DNA from: Dipteris shenzhenensis | Taxonomy: Eukaryota > Polypodiophyta > Polypodiopsida > Gleicheniales | Direction: 5' to 3' (one strand) | DNA: 64,000 nt | Assembly (NCBI GenBank): GCA_047967505.1 | Contig: CM106541.1 | Shown here: positions 35,810 to 45,629 of the stretch, piece after piece | Position numbering within the stretch: the stretch's first letter is position 1 | How the letters are laid out: every line of letters begins with the position of its first letter | Notes under the pieces: generated by a model | Database searches by the model: none | What the model was told of the DNA's origin: nothing | What the model saw: the letters and a program-made list of their open reading frames with translations, nothing else | Program-made: the position numbers and the translations under genes

Positions 35810-36954
35810 AACCAAATTAAACCATAGGTGGAAGAGTGAGAACTCTATCTGTGGCCTCTACAATCTGAATAAACAACCATGGGGGTGGTCTATAATGCCA
35901 CGCCATCCCAAGTGGAGTAATAGGAAAAGCAAGGAACAATCCCGGGTCCTCAATAATGCTATCAATCTCTCTCAAGCAAGTGCAGAGGTCCCAATGCATC
36001 TCTCCCACTGACTTTGGATAGTAAAAATGAGATCATTCCAAAGGGAAGCTAGTATATCAGCAACAGTGGATGCATATCCACCAAGGACCTGAGCACATCT
36101 TGAACACCATATCTGCCATAAGTAATTCTGGAAACCACTTGATAGTGGGTCTAGTAAGAACAAATCCTAAGGCTCCACGGTGCGTAGTGCTGAAGGGCCT
36201 CATCCTGCCATTGAATCATATAGAGAAAAGGCACCGTGGAGCCTTAGGATTTGTTCTTACTAAGGCTCCACGTTGCGTAGTAAGAACAAATCCTAAGGCT
36301 CCACGGTGCGTAGTGCTGAAGGGCCACATTCTCCTGCCATTGAATCATATAGAGAAAAGGCACCAAAGCCTCTACCAAAAAGAGCTAGTCCCCACGTCGA
36401 GTGGAGGACTCAGAGGTGATGAATGAGAAGATAAACTTTTGTCCAAACCACCCTAGCAATGTGGCAACTCCACAAGCAGTTCTTCCTAGATTCCTCTGCA
36501 AGCAGGCATGTCATGCATAAGGAGGGCCTGCCCATTTGCTGAAGCCAAGAGCCAACTAGAATACCTCTATGAATAGTTAGCCAAAGAAGATATGAGACTT
36601 TCTGGACCATTTAGACCCCCAAAAATTAGACCAAAAACTTGATAGATGATGCTTTGAAATCCCCTATGCCTACCATTACTGAACAAGTACGGGTAGATGA
36701 TGGGTGGCTCTTTGCTGAATCCTATATCCAATCCTCATGGAATATTGAAAGAATGGAATAGGAGAATCTAAAGCAGTGGAAGATGGCCAAGACTACTCCC
36801 CTGGATCTCAATCCAACTCATCAAGAGGTCTCCCCTGTAATACCCAAAGCTTCCACCTGGGCTCAGCTACCACTATAGTATGGGATGGATCTAATGACCA
36901 AACACTCCCTAGGCATCCTATAACTCTGATCTTCTGCTCTCCTAATCCAACGGT
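35810..36954 (-). mobile_element. LINE 3' half, left part of a split element
   Basis: The minus-strand frames 36610-36410 (zf-RVT-like, SLCMTCLLAEESRKNCLWSCH), 36163-35972 (Q-I-W-C-S-R-C and W-N-D-L-I) and 36008-35817 (MAWHYRPPPWLFIQ) are in C-terminal order. The other part resumes at 39605 on the far side of an LTR element whose target duplication TGAGT marks the cut. A strange 31-bp inverted and direct repeat lies inside (36153-36361). Confidence 0.7.
36153..36361. repeat. 31-bp perfect inverted repeat within an 80-bp direct duplication
   Basis: 36153-36183 is the exact reverse complement of 36231-36261, and the same 31 bases recur in direct orientation at 36279-36309. The unit from 36153 to about 36230, containing CCTGCCATTGAATCATATAG, is repeated at 36279-36361 with small changes. 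The arrangement can form a strong hairpin with a 47-base loop. Confidence 0.9.
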
Positions 36955-36959
36955 TGAGT
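36955..36959. repeat. Target-site duplication TGAGT (left)
   Basis: TGAGT directly before the LTR start is repeated at 39600-39604 directly after the 3' LTR end. Confidence 0.85.
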
Positions 36960-37290
36960 TGTTAGGAAATGGAGTCAAGATGAGTCAGTTTTGTGTGTTC
37001 TAGTGTGAGTTCTAGTCTAGTGTGTCCTATGGATGCCACGTGTCACATTGGGAGTTATCCCATATGCATTGGTGTTCATATGTGTGTGTGTGCTCTATAT
37101 AAGAGTTGTACTTGTCTAGTGTCAAATCAATCAAGTATCAAACCTACAAGCTCTTTGGTCTACATGTGAGTACTTTCATTTGTTTATTGCTTAGTCATTT
37201 CATTTCCATTTCATTATGTCTTTCTTTGAGTATCATTATCTCTCTCCCTAGCCTACCCTCTCTCTCTCCCTTCTCCACCACGTGCCTTCA
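36960..37290 (+). repeat. 5' LTR, copy 1
   Basis: 331 bp, starting TGTTAGG and ending CCTTCA. It contains CTCTATATAAGAG near 37093, a good TATA box for element transcription, and pyrimidine-rich text before its end. Confidence 0.88.
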
Positions 37291-37555
37291 TGTAGTATCA
37301 GAGCCTCCTCTCCTACCTTTCCCTTCCCCTTCTTCTTGCTCTACCTAGAGGATGAGAGAAGCCCGCAAATGGAAGCTACCCTCTCCTCCAAGGTACAGCT
37401 CCCTTCCCTTAGCCTCACCTTCGGGAGCTGTTGGAGCTGATCTTCATCGATTGTCACGCCATTTGTTGCTGCTCATTGCCTCAAAATGCCTCTCCATCAG
37501 CTACCCCTTCAATTCACCTCAATAGTCTCGCCATAAGCCGCCCATACAGCCAGCC

Positions 37556-37738
37556 GTACAAGCCGTACAGCCAACCGTACAGTCTGTACAGCCTACAACA
37601 GGCCGTACAGGCCCATACCAACACTCGGGATTGTTGCTGCTCATGCCCACGTTATCTGTCCATAAAATCTGGCCGTACAGGCCCGTACCAACACTCAGGA
37701 TTGTTGTTGCTCCAGCCCACGTTATCTGTCCGTAAAAT
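37556..37738 (+). repeat. GTAC-rich leader with 72-bp tandem repeat
   Basis: Seven GTAC tetramers lie between 37556 and 37687, mostly as CCGTACA. GGCCGTACAGGCCC(A/G)TACCAAC begins two copies of a unit of about 72 bp (about 37600 and 37671) that both run through CCCACGTTATCTGTCC. It lies between the primer binding site and gag. Confidence 0.85.
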
Positions 37739-37964
37739 CTGTCAATATCAGCTTGCTTTTGCTGCCCTTGGAATGCGTGCCATTGCTGCTCATAGTCTCT
37801 TATCCTCCATGTGAGATGAGCTGCCCTCATTTTGCCCACAAATTGCTGCTCCAAATCTCTCATGATGACATCTCTATCCTCCGCATCTTCTGCCTTCAGT
37901 TCCAGCCCTCAGTTCCATCTCCTATAGTGCTGAAGACTGAAGTTGCCATCTCCGGAGGTACACA

Positions 37965-38156
37965 ATGAGTTCTCTTTCTTCAAACTCATTGCTCATGGAG
38001 AAGTTCAAGGGGGAAGGATTCCCTACTTGGCAAACTAAGGTTTAGTTGCTCCTCATGAAAGAAAATGTATGGGATGCTATTGAGGATGACACTCCCACAA
38101 TGGATCCTCAACAACTCAAGACATGGATGCAACACAACTGCTATCATCGGACTTTG
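37965..38156 (+). pseudogene. gag N-terminus, copy 1 (broken)
   Basis: ATG at 37965 gives MSSLSSNSLLMEKFKGEGFP and TWQTKV, followed by TAG at 38043 and then LLMKENVWDAIEDD. The equivalent of 54317-54912 in the longer copy is missing, replaced by a LINE tail. Confidence 0.8.
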
Positions 38157-38157
38157 C

Positions 38158-38660
38158 TTTTTTTTTTTTTTTGCAAAAAGAGACTTCTATTAAAAACCGT
38201 TAGAGCAAGCTCCATACGGGATACATCATGCAATGCACGAAAAGCTCAAGAGCCAAAAAGAAAGGATCGAGGCTGATAGTGCCATCTCAATCCGGTAGAA
38301 ACCTCCGAGAAAAAGGGAGAACCCCTCCAAACTCGAAGAAATATAGTCCTTCTAGAAGAGGCTGCCCGTGAGGGGCCCTGCATGCTAGCCCATATGGCTA
38401 TCAAAGTATGAACCGTGTCAGTCCAAATACCCGTGAACACCTGTGATAGGTGTATGTGGGTGCCATCCAAGGCCTCAAGAGGAAATGTGCCAAAATCTCC
38501 CAAGAGGTGTCCACTGAAACTTGAGAAGCTCTGAAGGGCATAAGTGGCACATCCTGCAGAGAGCAGGGCTCTATCACCTGTCGGTGCCCAAGAAGAAGGC
38601 TCACCCTCATAAAACACCTAGGGCCTGGTAAGAGATAACCATGCGACCGAGCCCCAAGTC
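38158..38660 (-). mobile_element. 5'-truncated LINE inserted in gag of copy 1
   Basis: A T-run at 38158-38172 (poly-A on the LINE sense strand) is followed by GCAAAAAGAGACTTCTATTAA. Minus-strand frame 38617-38246 encodes IWTDTVHTLIAIWASMQG and GLRWHYQPRSF, the C-terminal blocks also seen at 17424-17786. Copy 1 gag text is interrupted exactly at the T-run and resumes at about 38661. Confidence 0.85.
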
Positions 38661-39270
38661 ATGAAGATGACGACCCTCGACACAAGTTCATGCTCTTACT
38701 ACTGAAATCCGACATCTCTCTTTCCCTCCACAAGACGATGGAGATAATGATCCATATATTTTCTAAGCATGTTCTATTTTGGGTACTCTGCCCTGGGTTG
38801 TTTCCAAAAATGAATGGAATAAATGATGTGTGTTGAGTCAATAAGGTTCTCTGCCTTGGATAGTGCTCCTAAAATGATGTATTGCTTTCATATTTATGGT
38901 GTTTGGCTCCATGTCCCTGATTAGTCTTGGAGCCAAGAGGGGGATGTATTGTGGGAGCCATGCATTAGCTTTGATAGGTCTATTTATCAGGCCTGGGATG
39001 TCAGCAGTTCCAGGATGCAGGTGCATTAGTCTCCTAGATCTCTGAGTTGGCCATGCATTCCATGCATGATGAGCCTTTGAGCCATGTTAGTTGAGCCTCT
39101 GAGTCTATATACCATGCTCACTAGCCTCTTAGCCATGCTCACTTGCCTCTGAGATAGCATGGGAGCCATGTCTAGTTCTAGACTGTCATTGCACAATTCG
39201 ATGACCGTTATTGTCATGTTCTGTTCTTGGTTCCATTCCAGTAGTCACTCACCTTTTCTCCATGGGGGGT

Positions 39271-39599
39271 TGTTAGGAAATGGAAGATGAGCCAGTTTTG
39301 TGTGTTCTAGTGTAAGTTCTAGTCTAGTGTGTCCTACGAATGCCACGTGTCACATTGGGAGTTATCCCATATGCATTGGTGTTCATATGTGTTTATGTGC
39401 GCTCTATATAAGAGCTGTACTTATCTATTGTCAAATGAATCAATCATCAAGCCTACAAGCTCTTTGGTCTACACGTGTGTACTTTCATTTATTTCTTGCT
39501 TAGTCATTTCATTTTCATTTCATTATGTCTTTCTTTGAGTATCATTATCTCTCTCCCTAGCCTACCCACTCTCTCTCCCTTCTCCACCACATGCCTTCA
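39271..39599 (+). repeat. 3' LTR, copy 1
   Basis: 329 bp, close to the 5' LTR, with the same TATA segment CTCTATATAAGAG. It is followed by the duplicated target site TGAGT at 39600-39604. Confidence 0.88.
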
Positions 39600-39604
39600 T
39601 GAGT

Positions 39605-41350
39605 AAGAGTGACTCCATGAGAGGTGTCTGAGGTAAAGGATGAGAAGGGTCTTGGTCCTCATTACTCAACATGTGCCCTACTCGCTGAAACACCCAGACC
39701 ATCTAAACTCAATCTGAGGGTAGTGAGGATCAATAAGGGCCTCTCTCCAAGCCTGTGGAATGGCTCTTAGGATCTATAGCAATCTAGGGAAGCGATCCAT
39801 ATCTGCGAGTGATGCTGTCCTCTGTGATCTCCTAACCTCCATTAAAGAGTCACTAGTACTAGAAAACCCTTGAGGGTGCCATTATGCCAATTTGGATCTC
39901 TATTCATTGCCCAGAGTGACACTCTAATACTACACCAGAGGGTTATGAAAAAGTGGCTCCTTGGCAAACTCCTCCCTAGTGAATGGGACTACTTGGATGA
40001 GAGCCGGTCAAAAACGATGTCAAATCTAGACAAGTATTCTTGCCTTGGAGAAGTGGGCTGACAATTATGGTCCACCATGAAAATCCAATTGACATCCCCT
40101 GCCACCATTGCCCCAACTGCATGTGGTGTGCACTGAAGAATACCATGAAGTAAGAATTTCTTCCATGGCTAGTCCCCTAGGGTCAAGGCTCTAACACAAA
40201 GCTGAACAACCAGTGCCTTGCTCTAAAGCTATGGATCGAGAATCCCTAGTCCACCTTGCGATGCAGGAAGAGTGATGTGTGCCAAGATACTCTGGCTCTG
40301 GTGTCTACTAATCCATCCCCTCCATTCCACCAAAAATTCATGAGCAGCTTGTTCACCTGTCTAATGTTTCTTGCATGAAAACACCAACAAGAGGCGACAC
40401 ACCACACGGTAGCAAGAAGTACATCAATGCTCTACCAGCGAAGGAAAGTCTAGCAGTGCTCCACTATGCTAGCTTCCTTGGTATACTCTCCAACACAGGT
40501 GCAAACTGCTAAGTTGAAGATGCATCAACCCTAACCCAAAAGCCAAGATATCAATTTGGTGTATCTTTCAACAACATTTTTCCAAGTATGTTTGATTTAT
40601 TCCAATAATAAGTCCTCTTGAGGCTAGGTAGAACCTATCAATGTATGTGGCAGTGGTAATCAAGCTGTGCTGATTGCCCCTAATTGTGATTGATGTGCCA
40701 TCTACAAACTTAGTTTCTGGAAGCTCTTGCTCCTGCCTAATCAAAAGAGATAACCCCATTTTCCCTTGACTGGTAGCCTGCAAGAAGTATCCCATAGCCT
40801 CAGCTACAAAAAGGGAAATAGACGGAGCAAAGGGTCTATGTCTAATTGATCAAGATAGCTAGAATACAGAACCTCGTCCTCAACAAACACCATCCTACTA
40901 GCCAATTGTGAGCATGAGGAGGATACCATGAGATGCTCTATCATCACTGAAACCAAGTCTCCACACGGTGCCCTCTAGGTAACTCCATTCAACTCTATCA
41001 TATGCCTTTTGGAGATTCAAAATTGAGAAATAGGACTGCAATATCATGTTGACTTGCTTGTGCCTAGCGTAAGGCCTTCCAAAAAGTGAACACATTGTAC
41101 AAGATGAAATGATATAGGACAAATCTTGTTTGAGTGGCTCGGATGATGTCAGGAAGAAGGGGTCTAAGGTGCAAAGCCTCTTAGCCAAGATCTTGTAGGC
41201 AATCCCAAGAAGTGTAGTGGATTCCTAGGAACTATTTTGTCTCCAACTTTTAAGATGAGACTAATCAGACCACTGTACACATAGGTCGCCTAAAGATCAA
41301 GCTGAAGAGCCTCTAAGAAAAGTATGTGCCAAGAAGGCAAATGAAGTCAC
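39605..41350 (-). mobile_element. LINE, right part of the split element (RT region)
   Basis: The minus-strand frame 41188-40898 has LNLQKAYDRVEWSYLEGT, an RT block with the catalytic-site-1 Asp replaced in the usual F-x-K-A-Y-D-R-V context. Regions down to 39605 give further decayed RT-downstream text. Together with 35810-36954 it forms one LINE of about 2.9 kb interrupted by the LTR element at 36960-39599. Confidence 0.6.
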
Positions 41351-42900
41351 GAGCAGTGTCTATTCAATGCACAAGGTAGTGGATACTACAAACATAAGTG
41401 GCGCTGCATTTAAAACATGTATTGTCAATCACGCGTGAGCTAATGTTGCTTGGTGCTTAAATAAAATGGAAGGATGCGATTTTGTTTTGAGGCAATAATG
41501 CATCCATGTATAACAAGAAATTGCTGAAGCACTTTTTGAGTTCCTTGGGTATTGTTCCCAACAGAAACATCGTAAAGGAGATTCTTGGTACACAATGTCT
41601 ATACAAGGTCATCGATTCGAGGATATAGCTTTAGCAAGTTGATTAGCATTCAACAAGGGAAGTCATTAATAGTCTCAAACATCTTGTAGTCCTAAAGGCT
41701 GTTTATTTGCTTGCGACCTTGGTTTGCAGCTTTGAACGGTAGGGAAGGACATGTTTGTTAATAGCATAGGTTCTTGTGCTTACATAATTTTATTTTGGTG
41801 CTGAGTTTGAAGCCATATGCGACGACCATGGATGCCCCCCATTTCTTTTTGGCTCTTGCCTATATGCTGGTTGGGTTAGTATTTAGCAATATAGGGTTTT
41901 ACCTACATTAGGCTGGAGCTTGAGGACTAGATGTATAGTGTTTCTCCTCATCCCTAGGCATGATATGTTTTGTGTCAGGTTTGGAGACTTTTGTGACACT
42001 TAACACTTGCAAATGCAAGTCTTGTGCTTGTCTTGCAACAGCTGGTTGATTAATGGGGCCATCCCATGGTTATTAAGCGCGAAAACGAGGTTGCAGCTTG
42101 GTGCATTGAAAGGCATTTTGATATAGTGCGTCAAAGAGGCTCAGGTTGATCACTTTGCTTTAAGTTGCTAGATGCCACTAATATGGTACGGAGATTATGA
42201 ATAATTTTACCGATGTGTACATCTAGAAGGGAGGTCGCTCTTTAGCTGAGGATGGGATGCTACTTTGATAAAGGAGTTAGGTTTCTGGAGAACGATATCC
42301 GCTGCTCTTTATGAAAGAGATGGCAGGAAGTTCTGAAGGAGCTCAACGTTGGAAAACACCTTTTGAGAACTGTTTCTTTCACTGGCAGGTAAGGTTTGGG
42401 TGTGAAAGGACTTCCTCTCTCCTTATTGTTTTCTATCTATGGAATATTTATATCATCGTGTTCTGCCTAATTTAGGTTGCTATGGACTTACAGGACAACC
42501 AAGATAAGCATTCTTCTAAGTGTTATGATATGCTACAATGGCTGTCGCTCGTTCAATTTGCAATTTTCTGGCCTTTTTCTGTTCGTTTTGGTGACTTGCA
42601 TAGTTTCAGCTCGAGGATTTTCAACCTTAAATGGTTTTTTTTTCTAGGCTGGAATAGTTTCTATATTCAGCTTTGTTGGTGGCCACTCAAAAAGTTATAC
42701 TGTGAATCATATGTATCTTTTGCTTGCTGGACTTGGTCAAATAGATAGAGTTCTTTTCTTTGCATATGAGTAATTTCCACCTAAAAAACAATATTAGAAA
42801 TGGTTTTTTTGTGCCGAATTACCATCATTTTTTTTGCATCTCAAATTACTAGAATTATTGGGCAGATCAAAGGAATTCTATGAGCAATTTGAGAAAGAGG
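41350..42900. other. Intronic sequence without recognised features
   Basis: Only short ORFs occur between the end of the split LINE and the exon at 42917. A polypyrimidine/poly-T stretch at 42635-42650 and another at 42830 precede the exon, but no element boundary is visible. Confidence 0.5.
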
Positions 42901-42916
42901 ATTCATTATTATGCAG

Positions 42917-43090
42917 GGAAAATGCAACATCCATGACTATTTTGGGAATTTTCTGTCATCTCTCCATATATGCTTCCAAGGTAAAAATGAAGGAATGTCA
43001 ATAGTTGGTATTGAATGGTTCAGTAAAGCAGAGGGATACGACTCGCATGCACCAACTTTGGCACTTGCACGTTATGGAGGGAAAATTCAG
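42917..43090 (+). CDS. IFT121: IFT121/WDR35 internal exon (WD40 repeats)
   Basis: This 58-codon exon follows acceptor TATGCAG and ends at AATTCAG|GTTCAG, in phase 0. It encodes an I-H-x-Y-x-G-N-F block, then MSIVGIEWF, AEGY and LALARYGGKIQ. These align in order with the stretch of IFT121 in which the propeller strand IHIYDNQGNF is followed by a G-x-x-W-Y and a cysteine-rich or hydrophobic strand. The last bases also read as a possible donor-like GGTAAAA near 42980, but the protein match continues through it, so no intron is placed there. It is separated from the next exon by only 280 bp, the one short intron of this gene in the window. Confidence 0.85.
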
Positions 43091-43370
43091 GTTCAGTTGT
43101 CAAATATTCCCGTAGAAAGACCATTCTTATTGAAAGTGTTAATATAAGGATAGCATAGAGTACAATAAAAGCACATAATTGCACATAAACACAGTAAAAT
43201 CACATAACAACTGAACAAAAAATACAGCATCTAGCTAAAGAAATCATATCTCAATGATCAAATTTAGATCAAATATATTGTTATTGCTCTTATAACAATA
43301 TCAGGCAGGTTTTTCAATTTTGTATAAATGATGAGACATGAGTCCAAGCTCTTACGATGATTTTGTACAG

Positions 43371-43579
43371 ATGATGAGGCATGAACTTGATGAAGAACCA
43401 ATATTGATAGATACAAAGATGAACATTACTTGCATCAGATGGAGCCCAAATGGAGAAGTCTTGGGTGTAGTTGGATCTGAAAAAGAAAAAATGTATATTG
43501 GAAATCGTCCTACTGTACAACTCTACTCCCATTACGGCATACATCTTCGAACTCTTCATGTTCCTGGGAATAGAATAAG
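43371..43579 (+). CDS. IFT121: IFT121/WDR35 internal exon (WD40 repeats)
   Basis: The exon starts after TTGTACAG and ends at ATAAG|GTGATT, entering in phase 0 and leaving in phase 2 (69 codons plus AG). The product carries EEPILIDTKM, a W-S-P-N-G strand and LRTLHVPGNRI, corresponding to the IFT121 segment VIDTGM...LRTLKVPG. A short insertion relative to animal homologues follows the V-V-G-S-E-K block. The split codon AG|C is completed by the exon at 52424, giving a serine that fits the family. The start codons inside the exon are internal. Confidence 0.88.
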
Positions 43580-44244
43580 GTGATTGTTACCCACCTTGAG
43601 AATAATGATCTTCTTTTCATTATCCTAAACATTAACAAAAGAGATTGACCTTCAGGGTAGGAAGATGTACTATGCGTATCCTTAAGTGTAGAGACTATCC
43701 CATTCGTAGACAGAAAGTCGATAGATAGGTCTTTTCTAAGTAATATTATCTGATTTGTTTATATAGGGAAGCTCTTCAGTTGAGAACCTCTAAGTAGTTG
43801 CTTGTTGGTCAGTTGAGGGTTACTGCTTCAAGGATGAATAGAATGTAGCATCTAGTGTTACAATGAATTTAATGTATGCAGAATGGTGTTCTAATGTGTG
43901 AAAATGTTGCCCCACTTTGCCATGGATTCCAGAGGACGATGGGGAACCCCATAAGCTTTGGGATGCTACCAGAACCCTGATGATGGGAGATGTTTGGTGG
44001 GAAATGTGTATTTCACACGTTATGTGTGGTCCTGTTCCCATGGGGAGGGGGGAAATAGAGTAGTCAGTTATGTGTGGTCATGTTCCCATGGGGAGGTGGG
44101 ATAGAGTGGTCAATTTAAAAACGCTAAGAGGGGAGTGTCGGGTGGGTGTAACGGCTGATGAGAGACGAGGTGGATTTTAGAGAGGGAGATACTATACATA
44201 CAATTTTTGTGACAACAAGATGAAAGAGATGTTTTTTTGAGAAT

Positions 44245-44420
44245 ATGCTCTCCCTCGTTCACCCTGCTTGTATCCCTCAAATGAAGATGAAGCTCTGTGC
44301 TTAATTTAAATTCTGGTGGAGATGCCAGGTAAGTGTGGAGGTCACCTTGCTTGTATCCTGTAAATGACTGACGAAGCTCTGTGCTTAATTTAAATTCTGC
44401 TGTCGTTTCTGTTGGAGATG
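44245..44420. repeat. Tandem duplication of about 84 bp
   Basis: AGCTCTGTGCTTAATTTAAA occurs at 44291 and 44375 with similar flanks (CCTTGCTTGTATCC, GGTGGAGATG). A second small duplication with TTCCCATGGGGAGG lies at about 44035 and 44088. No coding is recognised. Confidence 0.75.
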
Positions 44421-44934
44421 ACATCTAAGTGTAGAGGTCAAAGAGGGAGAGTCGACTCAGTGATGTGGTAGGCTTTCGTTGGGAAGTATGGCTTGAGAAA
44501 AGGACTTGAATGAAGAGGCAACTGGGTAGGTGATGACAGGAGTGACTAGATCATGGAAAGAATAAAAGAGCTGTCCCGTGGAGGAGATCAATGATGAAAT
44601 AAGTTTTTTGATGTTGTGAGCAGGCGATGTGAAAGGAGAACTCTCAAGTTTTGTTTCAGATGGTTGTGAGGGCATTGTGAAAGAGACGCTTCTTAAAGGT
44701 TTTCCTTATACATACATGCGATGGTTAAAAGCAATCTTGCTTGAGAAGAGCTGTAGCCGATATGATTCAAACAATATCATAGCTGGGCGATGAACACAAT
44801 TAACAGAATGTTTTTTATATGTGATGATGTGGGGCATTCAAGCACTTGAAACAAGCTGAGGGAATGACGAGCTGCTACTCCGGGGTGATGCCAGGCAGGG
44901 AGGCGCACAGTCCGAGTGTGTATGAGGCGATGAC

Positions 44935-44959
44935 CAAAGAAAGAAAGAAAGAAAGAAAG
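44935..44959. repeat. (GAAA)n microsatellite
   Basis: About six AAAG units. The text right of it (GTGTATTATTGTCCACTAAAGG) looks like the edge of a minus-strand LINE-like insert, but no protein motif supports that. Confidence 0.8.
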
Positions 44960-45629
44960 TGTATTATTGTCCACTAAAGGCCAAAATGGGCCCATGGGAC
45001 ATCAAGAACTCTGCATACAAGATAGCACAAAATCAACGTGCCACAAAGAAGAGGCATCGTCGAATATCATCTAAGTGCTACGCAATACAATGCAAGTGAA
45101 AGTACATAATGTCAAATCTGAGCCTAAATACAAAGTAAACTAGATGCAAGGAAACCGCCCCTGGGTGCAAAATGGGGGGATGAGTACAATATGCCAATGC
45201 AAAGATACAAGTCCAGGTGTCACGGAGTCTGAGAACCAAAATAATACTGGAAATCCTGTCCATCGACTCTGCCTCCTGCTATGAGAGTACAAATCTGAGC
45301 AAAGGTGAGGTGAGCGGCTGGTGGGGCGAGAGAGAGCTTCTTCATGATGTGAAAAGGAGGAAAGATCTGAAATATTCCTTGTGGATATTTGATTGGAAAT
45401 AGGTGGAATCTAATGGATTTTTTATGGGAAATTAACGGGAGAATGGAAGATGGATATTTAATGGGATATTTGCAGGTTGGATAAAAAGCAGGAATCGTTA
45501 AAAGAGACTTTTTTGTGTGTATTTTTAAGGCCTTTCTGAAGGTGTCCAGGGGATTCTGGTACATCATTATGCCCAGTTGTATCCCATGATGTGGGCACTA
45601 TCGCATGAAATAGTAAAAGACAAAGATAT

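Larger units (their letters stand above)
36960..39599 (+). mobile_element. Gag-only LTR retrotransposon (copy 1), nested
   Basis: The 5' LTR is 36960-37290 and the 3' LTR 39271-39599. Both run TGTTAGGAAATG...CCTTCA and are nearly identical. The primer binding site at 37293 has one change (TAGTATCAGAGC). The polypurine tract CATGGGGGG precedes the 3' LTR. The leader holds a GTAC cluster and a 72-bp tandem repeat. The gag start at 37965 is followed by an in-frame TAG at 38043. The middle of gag is replaced by a LINE 3' end (38158-38660). No pol coding is present. The whole element is inserted in a LINE. Gag or pol must have come in trans. Confidence 0.9.

Noticed and set aside
42960-42985. Additional intron starting at CCAAG|GTAAAA inside the exon 42917-43090
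   Set aside because: The frame and the family match continue through this point, and no acceptor is needed before MSIVGIEWF.
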